Assembly: GCA_035279545.1 (NCBI GenBank)
Contig: DATEHM010000321.1
Coordinates: 1 to 13,574, forward strand
From: Segetimicrobium sp035279545
GTDB taxonomy: Bacteria > Sysuimicrobiota > Sysuimicrobiia > Sysuimicrobiales > Segetimicrobiaceae
DNA: 13,574 nucleotides
Direction: 5' to 3'
The notes under the pieces are model-generated. The model was given only the letters and a program-made list of their open reading frames with translations. It was not told the origin of the DNA and ran no database searches. Shown here in pieces: positions 1 through 6,819 of the stretch (positions are counted from its first letter, which is position 1; the number at the start of each line of letters is the position of its first letter). Both the position numbers and the translations under genes were made by a program.

Positions 1-299
1 CACTATCATTTTCATAACCGATATCAGAGTGATTACCGTCGAGAACCGCCTCGCTTCCAGGGCCAGGACGCGCCTGCCCGGCGTGAAAGAACAGGAACCA
101 TAGCATGAGAGATTTGGCCTCTTGACAGGCTCGTCCATATCGTGGCGCGAGTCGAAAATAAGTGACATAACGGCCACACCCTTCTTCTGGACCTACAACA
201 ATCCGAAGAGGCGGATCCATGTCACTCATCAATGACTCGGTCCACTAGGCGCTGCCTGACGGCGATGCACAGAGTAGACCGACTGCGAGGGGGATACCG
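1..299. other. Region without a recognised gene; possible C-terminal CDS tail at its left edge
   Basis: The second plus-strand frame is open from base 2 to a TAG at 101-103 (33 codons, reading TIIFITDIRVITVENRL... and on). This could be the end of a gene that starts left of the window, but it is too short to identify. From 104 to 286 I see no credible gene. A TTGACA at 122-127 has no convincing -10 box at normal spacing. The purine-rich run GAGGGGGA just before base 300 is the ribosome binding site of the next gene. Confidence 0.3.
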
Positions 300-656
300 A
301 TGACGATCACGTGCGTCATACGCTACCGGATCGATCCATTCCAACGAGACGGGTTCAAGAAGTACGCTGAGAATTGGGGCCGCATCATCCCCCGATGCGG
401 CGGACACCTTGTTGGGTATTTTCTTCCCCACGAAGGAACGAATGATGTCGCATGGGGATTGATCGCATTCGATAGTCTCGCTTCCTATGAAACCTACAAA
501 GGGCGATTGAAGACAGATCCGGAAGCGCGCGAGAATTTCGCCATGGCACAGAACAAGCGCCTGATCCTCCGCGAAGAGAGGAACTTCGTGGAAGTAGTCG
601 ATGGAACGTTCGGCCTCCCCTCGGCACTCCCGGGGCACGCGACCGGCCCATCGTGA
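300..656 (+). CDS. NIPSNAP-like family protein
   Basis: A 118-residue protein resembling the NIPSNAP family of small ferredoxin-like dimeric alpha/beta-barrel proteins. Visible family traits are a beta strand at the very start (TITCVIRYRIDP), a helix with an aromatic cluster (residues 13-30, F/Y/W), then GGHLVGYFLPHEGTNDVAWGLIAFDSLASYE (given here as two joined strands, about residues 34-64) and a basic helix ending KRLILREERNFVEVV. The biochemical role of bacterial members is mostly unknown. GAGGGGGA ends about six bases before the ATG and fixes the start. The last dozen residues (PSALPGHATGPS) look like an unstructured tail. It stands alone, 230 bp before the racemase-like gene on the same strand. 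Family call fairly sure; function unknown. Confidence 0.7.
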   Translation: MTITCVIRYRIDPFQRDGFKKYAENWGRIIPRCGGHLVGYFLPHEGTNDVAWGLIAFDSLASYETYKGRLKTDPEARENFAMAQNKRLILREERNFVEVVDGTFGLPSALPGHATGPS

Positions 657-885
657 CACGGATTGAAGAGGACACGCTTTCCGTGTGTTCCATGGGCGTA
701 GCAGCCCACTCAACGTTCCGCCCTCGTGGGACGCCGGTACGGCAGGGCTACCGGATGGCGCAGTCGCCCGCGATTGCGTCGCCGCCGATCTGCCTACTTG
801 AGAATGGCTTTGGAGACCCCCGCATGCGCAGCGAAGGCAATCACACCGTGGCGCGCCCAGGACTTGCGAAGACCCGAGGACTGCG

Positions 886-1638
886 ATGAAGAAAATTGGA
901 ATTGTCGGCGGTGTCGCGTGGCAATCGACCGTCGACTACTACTCGGAGCTCTGCCGTCGAAGCGAACAGTGGCACGTTTCCAGAAACCTGCCGGGTGTGC
1001 CCACGATGCCGGAGATAAGCATTGAGTCGTTGGACTTGGCCAGGGCCATTGCGTATCTTGGTTCTGATGGCGACGAAGAATCCTGGTCGCAATTTGATGA
1101 CTACCATCGCACCGCGCTCAAGCGCTTGGAAGCGAGCGGCGCCGAAGTCGCGCTCGTGGCAAGCAACACTCCTCACCATCGCTTTGAAGCCATCGTGCTG
1201 GGCATTCGGATACCTGTCATCAGCATCCTCGATGTGGTGGCAGAGAAAAGTGCCCAGATAGGGGCGCGACAAATCCTGCTCTTAGGCACTGCCCTCACGA
1301 TGAGGTCGCCAAAATTTCGCGAGGGATTTGCGAAGTACGGCGTCGAAGCGACTGGCCCCCATGACGAGGGGGCAAGGTCGATGACCGTGGGGTTGATCGC
1401 AGACCTGCAACGCGGTAAGACGAAGGGGGCTGCAGACCGCCTCGGGCGAATCGCGAAACTCTCGTTCCCACCGCAGTTCAGCGGGCAGCCAGCGGTGTGT
1501 TTGGCTTGCACCGAATTACCGCTTGCATTTCACCAGCTGAGGACCCGCGGAACGTTCGAGTACGGTGGCATCTTGTATATCAACGCCAACGTTGTCCATA
1601 TAAACGCCGCCTTCAATTTCGCCATAGGTCAGCCGTGA
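886..1638 (+). CDS. Aspartate/glutamate racemase family protein, first catalytic Cys replaced by Ser
   Basis: A 250-residue protein of the Asp/Glu racemase superfamily. It begins KKIGIVGGVAWQSTVDYY, the family's first beta strand and substrate loop. The enzymes of this superfamily normally use two cysteines as a proton-shuttling pair. Here the second is present (Cys208 in ACTELPL), but the first motif reads ASNTPH around residue 93, with Ser where the usual CNT-x-H has Cys. Full-length, with an intact fold and the terminal VHINAAFNFA helix. GAGGA at 876-880 lies five bases before the ATG. The Ser suggests either a one-base racemase/decarboxylase-like activity or another reaction such as hydrolysis, so amino-acid racemase should not be assumed. 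It faces the flavoprotein gene convergently, 44 bp away. Confidence 0.8.
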   Translation: MKKIGIVGGVAWQSTVDYYSELCRRSEQWHVSRNLPGVPTMPEISIESLDLARAIAYLGSDGDEESWSQFDDYHRTALKRLEASGAEVALVASNTPHHRFEAIVLGIRIPVISILDVVAEKSAQIGARQILLLGTALTMRSPKFREGFAKYGVEATGPHDEGARSMTVGLIADLQRGKTKGAADRLGRIAKLSFPPQFSGQPAVCLACTELPLAFHQLRTRGTFEYGGILYINANVVHINAAFNFAIGQP

Positions 1639-1660
1639 AATCCCTAAATGCCGCTGACGG

Positions 1661-1684
1661 AGGGGCGTGGAAACGGTCGCCCCT
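1661..1684. terminator. Hairpin between convergent genes (possible bidirectional terminator)
   Basis: AGGGGCG (1661-1667) pairs perfectly with CGCCCCT (1678-1684) around a ten-base loop. It lies just after the racemase-like gene and includes part of the stop codon of the flavoprotein gene on the other strand. No T-run follows on either strand, so it may only weakly terminate. Confidence 0.4.
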
Positions 1685-2909
1685 AGGTCGACCGCGCCTG
1701 GGCCACGATCCTGTCGGCGAGGACAGCCGCATCCTCTGCGACACCAAGGAAGGTCGCCGACTTGCGCTTGCGCTGGAAATGCACGCCCATGAAGTGCAAT
1801 CCTCGAATGACCGTGCTTGAGCCGTCTTTTTGGATGGGGAACCCCAAGTCATCAAATGCCGGCGGGCACCTGACCCAGCTCGTGTAGTCCGGCCGAAAAC
1901 CGGATGTAAAGATGACGGCGCCAAAACCGCCGAGCTCCAGCCGCTCCACGGGACTGACTCTGAACGGCGACGGCCGCGGCATCTCGGGCGACTCCGCTCC
2001 CCGCGCCGCACAGCTCTTCCGGATCAGCCCGCAGATGTCGGCGTAGCGGGCGTCGCCAAAGGCGACGGAATCGGCCACATCCGGCGCAAAGCGAGCCACG
2101 CCCTCTTCGACCCCGAGGAAGTGACCCAGCAGGTTGACGCCCAAAGTTTGCAGTGTCCGGTAGTGGAGATCGTGGCCCCCTCGACGGCCACTGGCCTGCG
2201 GATTTGCCCCGAGGCGCGCCAGCGGGCTGGGAAGATCGGCCAGGGTGGCTTCCATGAACGGCGTCTCAACAATCCACGATATGGTGTCCCGGCCTTCGAG
2301 GCGCCGGGGTATCCACGGAGCGCGTCCACAAGCCAGAAACGTCTCCCGCCCCGCCTCGGTCAACTCCTCGGACAATTGGCAGCCGGTCTGTCCACTACCA
2401 ACCACGAGCACCGGACCCGGCGGAAGCGCTTGGGGGTTCGTGTAGTCCTCAGCGTCGATGACGTGGAGCGCTGCGGGAAGCTGGGGGGCCGCGGGAGGCC
2501 GATGGGACTTCTGATATCCGCCTGAGGCAAGCACAACCTGCCGAGCGCGAATCTCGCCGGACGAAGTGCGCAGGAGGAACCCGCCATCATCGCCTGCATC
2601 CAGCGCCGAGACGTTGACACCCTCGCGCACCGGCGCCCGGAAGCTGCGCGCGTAGTCCTGAAGATAAACCACGATATCATCTCTGGGCATGAACCCATCT
2701 GGATCACGACCGCTGTAAGCGGTGCCCGGAAGTTGCACCGTCCAGTTGGGGATAACCAAGCAGAAGCTGTCCCAGCGCCTCCGCCACGTCTCGCCCACCC
2801 GCCCGCGCTCCAGGACGGCGTGGTCGATCCCCGCCTGAGAGAACTCGTGGCTAAGCGCGAGCCCTGCTTGGCCGGCGCCGATGATTACGATGTCCAGGGT
2901 CTCCGTCAT
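1683..2909 (-). CDS. CzcO-like FAD/NAD(P)-binding flavoprotein (group B monooxygenase-like)
   Basis: A 408-residue two-dinucleotide-domain flavoprotein. The FAD Rossmann motif GAGQAG is at residues 11-16 after a beta strand (DIVIIGAG). The NAD(P) motif GSGQTG is at 171-176. Between them is HVIDAEDYTNPQALPPGPVL, typical of the CzcO/TrkA-like branch of flavin-containing monooxygenases, and near the C-terminus FTSGFRPDYTSWV closes the FAD domain. Members are usually called putative oxidoreductases or monooxygenases; the substrate cannot be read from sequence. Length is normal for the family and the frame is intact. A GGGGATGG run sits upstream of the ATG. It follows the ArsR-SRPBCC-DUF899 genes on the same strand, 89 bp downstream of the DUF899 stop, and may be the last gene of that unit. 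Confidence 0.85.
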   Translation of the reverse strand: MTETLDIVIIGAGQAGLALSHEFSQAGIDHAVLERGRVGETWRRRWDSFCLVIPNWTVQLPGTAYSGRDPDGFMPRDDIVVYLQDYARSFRAPVREGVNVSALDAGDDGGFLLRTSSGEIRARQVVLASGGYQKSHRPPAAPQLPAALHVIDAEDYTNPQALPPGPVLVVGSGQTGCQLSEELTEAGRETFLACGRAPWIPRRLEGRDTISWIVETPFMEATLADLPSPLARLGANPQASGRRGGHDLHYRTLQTLGVNLLGHFLGVEEGVARFAPDVADSVAFGDARYADICGLIRKSCAARGAESPEMPRPSPFRVSPVERLELGGFGAVIFTSGFRPDYTSWVRCPPAFDDLGFPIQKDGSSTVIRGLHFMGVHFQRKRKSATFLGVAEDAAVLADRIVAQARST

Positions 2910-2998
2910 GCAGCACCATCCCCGCTCCCAACCATTCGCAAGACTCGCTGTCTGGCCTCGCGCCCTTCGGCACCCCCACGCCGTCCCCTATGCTGAGA

Positions 2999-3730
2999 TC
3001 ATCGCCCGCGCTCAGTCCCGGCAGTCACCGATGCGCTGCCATATTCGTCGTGACGCCGAACCCAGGCCTGGGATGGGGTGTTTGCCCGGCCTCGTCGCGC
3101 CCTTTGGGCACCAAGTCGAGGACTGGTAGTTGACCATGAACGCGTCCAGGCCGCACCCGTACGTCGAATACGTTTGGAAAACCCTGCCGGCCGAGTCGTG
3201 GTAGAACACGCTGGCGCCGGGCATCTCCGTACCGAACGGACGTAGTTGTAATAGCCCTCTCCTTTCGCCACCTCATCCGGCGTGAACGACACCTGGTAGT
3301 CTCGGTTGAAGTCGTTCGCTGCGGACGACACCCACTTGAAACTCCACCCCATGCGCTTGCGGTAAGCGTCGAGCTTGCTGAACGGTGCGCGCGAGACCGC
3401 GACGAACGTTACGTCGCGCTGGTCCAGATGGACCACAATGCCGTTGAAACTGTCCGCGAAAAGCGAGCAGCTCGGGCACCCGGCTTCCCAGTCCCGACTG
3501 AACATGAAGTGGTAGACGACCAGCTGGCTCCGTTCGGCAAACAGGTCCGCGAGCGTCTCCTTGCCGTTCGGCCCGTCGAACGTGTAGGACTTGTCCACTC
3601 TCTCCCACGGGAGAGCACGGCGCTCCTGGCTCAACCGGTCTCGCAACCGTGTGAGTTCTTTTTCTGTGGCCAGAAATTGCTTGCGGGCCTCGATCCACTC
3701 GTCGTGCGAGACCACCCGATGGTTCTCCAT
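2999..3730 (-). pseudogene. DUF899 thioredoxin-like protein with three one-base deletions
   Basis: The first 160 or so residues are a good DUF899 domain: helical N-terminus (VSHDEWIEARKQFLATEKEL), then YHFMFSRDWEAGCPSCSLFA with the CxxC-type pair Cys85 and Cys88, then GEGYYNYVR. After that the conserved text moves through the other two frames: MPGASVFYHDSAG at about 3185-3224, then LDLVPKGRDEAGQTPHP, then back in the first frame AWVRRHDEY near the end. Adding one base at 3235-3236 (TT), at about 3122 (T) and at 3070-3072 (CCC) gives one continuous 244-residue protein of normal family length ending at the same TGA. So this is a recently broken gene or a cluster of homopolymer read errors. GGGAGGGGG precedes the ATG. 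The family is found with ArsR and AHSA1-like genes, as here. Exact function is unknown. Confidence 0.8.
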
Positions 3731-3747
3731 CCCGGCCCCCTCCCATT

Positions 3748-3760
3748 CACAGTCACTGTG
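3748..3760. promoter_or_regulatory. Short perfect palindrome upstream of the DUF899 gene
   Basis: CACAGT-C-ACTGTG is a 6-bp inverted repeat with one central base, lying 18 bp before the DUF899 start codon. It could be an operator for a local regulator. It is unlike the palindrome in the ArsR promoter, so a shared regulator is not supported. The rest of the 179-bp gap to the SRPBCC stop shows no gene. Confidence 0.3.
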
Positions 3761-3909
3761 TTACTTACTCAGACGACGAATGGCGGGGCGCCAAAATCGA
3801 CACGATTGCTCAAATCCAGGCGCCGGCGCACGCATCGCCTCCGGGACGATCGTAGAGACTTCTCTTGCCCGTGCCCCCTCTCTCGCCGTCTTCTTCATCA
3901 CCCCTCTTG

Positions 3910-4383
3910 TCAACGACTTCCGCGGGAGAAGTTGCTGTGGTGCTCAGCGCCTTCGCGAATTCTCGCGAGGATATGGTCCCACCCTTGGCTTACACCCTCA
4001 CGGTGGCTGGGGCTGATCTGGCCGATCGCGCGGTGGGTTAACGTGAGCCGCGTCATGGGGCCTTCCGCCGTGAGCCGGTATTGCACGTGGGAAATCGCCG
4101 GATACGACATGAACAGCGGCCCGCAGATTTCCAAAAGCGTAGGCGGTTTGATGACCTGCACATGCCCCCACAGGTGGCCCGCGTTGTTCCCGAGGTCCCG
4201 ATACCAGCGGCCGCCCGGCCACGGCTCGAGTTTCATGGCGAGCGGCGACCCCGGCCCCGTCTCATTGAGCGGACCAATCTGTTCCAGCAGCGTCTCGAAC
4301 ACAATGTCGATCGCCGCCGTGATGTCTTCCGCCTTCGTCACGTCAAGTGCCTGAATCGCCCCCGCTCCAGCGCTCGTCAGCAT
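3910..4383 (-). CDS. SRPBCC / AHSA1-like domain protein
   Basis: A 157-residue START-like (SRPBCC) protein of the activator-of-Hsp90-ATPase-like group. It opens with a strand and helix (ALDVTKAEDITAAIDIVFETLLEQIG), followed by LAMKLEPWPGGRWYRDLG, HLWGHVQVIKPPTLLEICGPL and MTRLTLTHRAIGQI, then the long C-terminal helix GVSQGWDHILARIREGA. This fold binds hydrophobic ligands in a helix-capped cavity; the ligand is not predictable. Its ATG overlaps the TAA of the arsR-type gene by one base (TAATG), so the two are translationally coupled. ArsR plus AHSA1-like pairs are a common bacterial arrangement, where the ArsR member is usually not a metal sensor. The frame is intact. Confidence 0.8.
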   Translation of the reverse strand: MLTSAGAGAIQALDVTKAEDITAAIDIVFETLLEQIGPLNETGPGSPLAMKLEPWPGGRWYRDLGNNAGHLWGHVQVIKPPTLLEICGPLFMSYPAISHVQYRLTAEGPMTRLTLTHRAIGQISPSHREGVSQGWDHILARIREGAEHHSNFSRGSR

Positions 4384-4760
4384 TATCCGGCCTCCTTGTC
4401 TTTGGCTTGCCCGCGCTCGCGAGCCGATCGTTCCGTCACCTTCCGCTCAGCCCGCTTCTTGATTCTCTCGAGCTGGTGGGTCCAGAAGCGCTCATACATT
4501 TTCACCCATTCGTGCACCGGCTTCAGCTCTTTCGCGTTGAGATGGTACAAGCGGAGCCGGCCATGCTTGCGCGCCGACACGAGGCCAACCTCACGAAGCA
4601 CGCCGAGGTGCTTCGACACCGCCGGCTGCGAGATCCGAAGCCGCTCGGCCATCTCCCCGACAGTGTGTGTCTTCCCGTCCACAAGCACGTCGATGATCGC
4701 GCGTCGCCGCGACTCGGCAATGGCGTTAAACGCGTCCGTCGTGGTGGCCGCTCGTGGCAT
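4383..4760 (-). CDS. ArsR-family winged-helix transcriptional regulator
   Basis: A 125-residue ArsR/SmtB-type regulator. After TTDAFNAIAESRRRAIIDVL comes the winged helix-turn-helix, about residues 32-76: THTVGEMAERLRISQPAVSKHL is the HTH with its recognition helix, and KHGRLRLYHL is the wing. The Cys-containing metal site of classical ArsR (ELCVCDL type) is absent and the protein has no cysteine, so it is not a thiol-based metal sensor. The C-terminal helix is long, basic and acidic (MYERFWTHQLERIKKRAERKV...), suited to dimerisation. The start follows a strong promoter so closely that the mRNA is probably leaderless and no ribosome binding site is seen. It likely represses itself and the downstream SRPBCC gene through the palindrome at 4775-4790. 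Confidence 0.88.
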   Translation of the reverse strand: MPRAATTTDAFNAIAESRRRAIIDVLVDGKTHTVGEMAERLRISQPAVSKHLGVLREVGLVSARKHGRLRLYHLNAKELKPVHEWVKMYERFWTHQLERIKKRAERKVTERSARERGQAKDKEAG

Positions 4761-4769
4761 CGCTACTAG

Positions 4770-4797
4770 ATTACATTACCATATGGGAATATGTCAA
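4770..4797 (-). promoter_or_regulatory. Promoter of the arsR-type gene with operator in the spacer
   Basis: On the minus strand TTGACA (4792-4797, perfect consensus) is followed by a 16-base spacer and TGTAAT (4770-4775). The expected start point is about three bases before the ATG at 4760. The spacer holds ATTACCATATGGGAAT (plus-strand 4775-4790), a 16-base inverted repeat with one mismatched pair. Its placement would let a bound ArsR dimer block RNA polymerase. Confidence 0.7.
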
Positions 4798-4800
4798 GAG

Positions 4801-5053
4801 CCAGCGCTCCTGCCGTGAGGGATTTGCAAAATAGCCCGACGAAGTTGGCGAGGACACTTCTTATCGAGTCCCGCCGGCTTACCCGCATCACCCGCGCGAA
4901 CCCTCGAAACCTTCAAGGCGACTCCGCGGCCGGAAGATCGCCGCGAAGAAGGAGATTGCACCACGGTCTCAGTGCCAAACTGGGCTACCCGCTGGTCGGG
5001 AGGTATCTCACAGCCCCACGCGCGTTGCCAATGAATTGCAAATGAGAATTGCG
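4801..5053. other. Intergenic stretch, nothing recognised
   Basis: Open frames here give low-complexity, Arg/Pro/Ser-rich translations with no domain text on either strand. I see no RNA gene or promoter. It separates the ArsR promoter from the hairpin next to the tRNA-Val fragment. Confidence 0.5.
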
Positions 5054-5085
5054 CGCTTCCGAACCTGAGCGGGAGTTCGGAAGCG
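5054..5085 (-). terminator. Strong hairpin downstream of the tRNA-Val 3' fragment
   Basis: CGCTTCCGAAC (5054-5064) pairs perfectly over 11 bp with GTTCGGAAGCG (5075-5085), loop of ten. On the minus strand it begins about ten bases after the CCA end of the tRNA fragment, where a tRNA terminator is expected. The tract after it is only mildly T-rich (CAATTCTCATTTG). Confidence 0.55.
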
Positions 5086-5095
5086 TTGATCAGAC

Positions 5096-5140
5096 TGGTG
5101 GGCGAGGCAGGACTCGAACCTGCGGCCACCTCAGTGTAAG
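5096..5140 (-). pseudogene. tRNA-Val 3' half (anticodon loop to CCA)
   Basis: Read on the minus strand: anticodon loop CTTACAC (anticodon TAC), stem side TGAGG, variable region TGGCC, a perfect T arm GCAGG-TTCGAGT-CCTGC, acceptor strand CTCGCCC, discriminator A and an encoded CCA. The sequence is intact from the loop onward but has no 5' half: upstream of the loop comes unrelated sequence (rc of TTTGTTGCCC). It shares the first 17 bases with the 3' end of the intact tRNA-Val at 8725, then diverges at several positions, so it is a separate gene's remnant, not a fresh duplicate. Confidence 0.8.
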
Positions 5141-5579
5141 TTTGTTGCCCAGGCATTTGCGTAGTTGGATGGAGGTGGATGGGGTGCGCGGGAGGCTTGT
5201 CCAGTATGGGTTTCGCAAGGAATTGGGAGGCATGAAGTTTGGCCGAGTTGGATCCTGATCGGTAGAGTTCTCTTCCGGAGATTTGCAAGGGATTAGCACG
5301 GCGGTTCCTCCCATTCCGCAAGGTATGGACCGCGGAGCGCTGTATGAGGGGGTGGTGCCGGGAGGGGGATTCTTGCGTTTCCGACAAACCCGGTCGTCGT
5401 CGGGATGGTCGCGTGACCACGCCGGCCTGCTTGTATGGTCTTTAGGAATCAGGGCCTGTTACAAGTAACTCCCCGTCTGCCCTTAGTGGCCAAGCGAGGC
5501 CGCTAGCGAATTTGGTAGCGTGGGCTCCGCAATGGTCGAGCAGTACACCCTCAGGCCGGTTGAGGCCGCCACAACGCAA
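5141..5579. other. Gene-free stretch with a weak hairpin
   Basis: No open frame on either strand gives a recognisable protein. Next to the vapC stop, CCTCA (5549-5553) pairs with TGAGG (5561-5565) within GC-rich sequence, a weak candidate terminator for the vapBC transcript without a T-run. No RNA gene seen. Confidence 0.4.
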
Positions 5580-5984
5580 CTACGTAGCGCGGGACGGACC
5601 CAATGTTCGCACAAAATCGGCGGGCCGAACGATGGGAACGGCGCCGTAGCGCTTCAAGCGGAGCAGATCTCGGTCTCCTGACACGATGAGATCCGCCTGC
5701 CCGGCCTCGGCGCACTCCAGCACACGATTGTCCCCCTGGTCACGCAGCACCGCGTGATGCGGTCGCACGATCTCGGCGATGCGGCCAATCTGCCTCACAT
5801 AAACCACGATTGCTGCCTCGGGGGTGTGGAACTTCTCTCGAAGCGTCCTGGCGAGTTCCGCAAGGATGCTCGGAGAAACCACGAGCGCACACCTCCGTTC
5901 CAGAACCGCCCGGTACGCTTCCTCGGGAAACCCTCCGAAAAGGGCCGAGATGAAAACGTTGGTATCGAAGACCGCCCTGAGCAC
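5580..5984 (-). CDS. PIN-domain toxin, VapC-like
   Basis: A 134-residue PIN-domain protein of the 'putative toxin component, PIN family' type (COG1569-like), predicted to be a Mg-dependent ribonuclease. It starts LRAVFDTNVFISALF with the first acidic residue Asp7; Glu43 follows in SILAELARTL; Asp85 lies in QGDNRVLECA; Asp104 and Asp106 are in SGDRDLL. All the usual active-site acids are therefore present and the length is normal, so the toxin is probably functional. Only three bases separate its ATG from the stop of the ribbon-helix-helix gene upstream, the usual antitoxin-toxin order. It is one of the few intact genes in the accessory region. Confidence 0.88.
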   Translation of the reverse strand: MLRAVFDTNVFISALFGGFPEEAYRAVLERRCALVVSPSILAELARTLREKFHTPEAAIVVYVRQIGRIAEIVRPHHAVLRDQGDNRVLECAEAGQADLIVSGDRDLLRLKRYGAVPIVRPADFVRTLGPSRAT

Positions 5985-5987
5985 ACG

Positions 5988-6236
5988 CTATCGCTCGTGC
6001 AGAATCCGATCCACGTCCCTCTCGGTGCGAATGACAAGGCCTCCCTCTCGAGCAGCCCGCTCAGCAGATCGTTTAATCCTGGAGAATTCTTCTTCTTCCC
6101 GTGTCACGAGATATGCCTCCCACATGGCTCGGAGTAGCTCGCTCTTGGTCTTGCCCTCCCTCCTGGCCGTCTGCTCGATATGTCGCGCGATGGCTGGAGG
6201 AACAGAAAAGGCAAGGACCTTGGTCGACCGTCCCAT
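5988..6236 (-). CDS. Ribbon-helix-helix antitoxin, VapB-like
   Basis: An 82-residue CopG/Arc-type ribbon-helix-helix protein. The N-terminal strand STKVLAFSVPP is followed by the two helices AIARHIEQTARREG and KTKSELLRAMWEAYL; the acidic-basic C-terminal part (EEEFSRIKRSAERAAREGG) would wrap and neutralise the toxin. A GTG at 6245 could also open the frame, but GGAGG at 6245-6249 overlaps it and lies eight bases before the ATG at 6236, so I take the ATG. It should repress the vapBC promoter through the palindrome at 6270-6290, with toxin as co-repressor, as is usual for this class. Confidence 0.82.
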   Translation of the reverse strand: MGRSTKVLAFSVPPAIARHIEQTARREGKTKSELLRAMWEAYLVTREEEEFSRIKRSAERAAREGGLVIRTERDVDRILHER

Positions 6237-6269
6237 AGAGACCACCTCCAGAACATCCGATCCGAAGTC

Positions 6270-6309
6270 GAGTTATACTAAGTATAACTCAAGAGAGCAC
6301 TTTCGTCCA
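6270..6309 (-). promoter_or_regulatory. vapBC promoter with palindromic operator
   Basis: GAGTTATACT (6270-6279) and AGTATAACTC (6281-6290) form a perfect 10-bp-arm inverted repeat with a one-base centre. On the minus strand it contains TATACT (6281-6286) as a -10 box, with TGGACG (6304-6309) 17 bases upstream as a weak -35. The predicted start leaves a leader of about 38 bases to the ATG at 6236. A symmetric site covering the -10 box fits autorepression by a dimeric ribbon-helix-helix antitoxin. Confidence 0.7.
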
Positions 6310-6378
6310 CCAGCAAGAATCCCTCGCCGGCATCCGTAAAGGTTCGCGATCGCCGACGTGACGAGCACCGGCCATCCT

Positions 6379-6691
6379 GGTAGCCGTCGGGATAATCGCG
6401 ACGGTACTCGTGCCACAACTGCCGCAGGGTCCCCCCTTTGCGGCGCAGCTCCCGATAGATCGTCTCCCATGCTCGCTCCACCCGGCCTGCGGTCTGCCCC
6501 GCCGTGGGCGGGTAGAGCTTGCCTTCCAGCGTGGCATCGTCGAGCAGCAGGGGCCACGCCAGGCCCAATGCCGCTGCCCGGTGAACCACACCCCTGACGG
6601 TGCTGTGCGACAGGCCCAGGCTCTGGGCAATCTGCCGGCCTGCCAACTGATGCTCAGGGTGCAGCCGAAGAATGGCGCGAACGTTGCGCAT
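6379..6691 (-). pseudogene. istA: IS21-family transposase IstA, N-terminal remnant
   Basis: The frame from the ATG at 6691 (AGGAG a few bases upstream) reads MRNVRAILRLHPEHQLAGRQIAQSLGLSHSTVRG..., then DDATLEGKLYPP and WETIYRELRRKGGTLRQLWHEYRRDYPDGY. This is the start of IstA from the IS408/IS1162 branch of IS21: the helix-turn-helix and following segment. Homology stops after about 104 residues, where DGY should continue into the region before the DDE catalytic domain. A full IstA is about 500 residues, and the whole catalytic part and istB are missing. The frame runs on into unrelated sequence up to the vapBC operator. It is a dead remnant that left one IS end in place. Confidence 0.8.
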
Positions 6692-6819
6692 CGGTAGTCT
6701 CCTGCCTGCCACGGTGCTCGCACCCCCGCTCCAGGTGAGTCATGCTCACCGTGGTTGCGGTGGAATGACACGAACACCTGTTCGCCTCGACTGCCGACGC
6801 GCAGATGGCCGAAATGCCA

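Noticed and set aside
122..150. Promoter from TTGACA at 122-127
   Set aside because: No acceptable -10 hexamer at 15-19 bases downstream.
650..690. Similarity between text after the NIPSNAP-like stop (TRIEEDTL) and after the DinB-like stop near 9650 (TRFEEDTL)
   Set aside because: Only eight residues or about 25 imperfect bases, no continuing homology; probably chance.
222..713. 163-residue minus-strand open frame opposite the NIPSNAP-like gene
   Set aside because: It is antisense to a gene with a clear family pattern and a good ribosome binding site; its own translation shows no domain.
653..1025. Small plus-strand frames between the NIPSNAP-like and racemase-like genes
   Set aside because: Low-complexity, no ribosome binding site, one overlaps the racemase gene; no recognisable text.
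1830..2525. 231-residue plus-strand frame
   Set aside because: Lies opposite the flavoprotein, whose both Rossmann motifs are intact; GC-rich shadow.
3428..4354. 308-residue plus-strand frame
   Set aside because: Antisense to DUF899 and SRPBCC genes; Arg/Pro/Ser-rich with no domain.
4794..5420. 208-residue minus-strand frame
   Set aside because: It translates through the tRNA-Val fragment and its hairpin; translated tRNA text such as AAGSSPASPTS is a known artefact.
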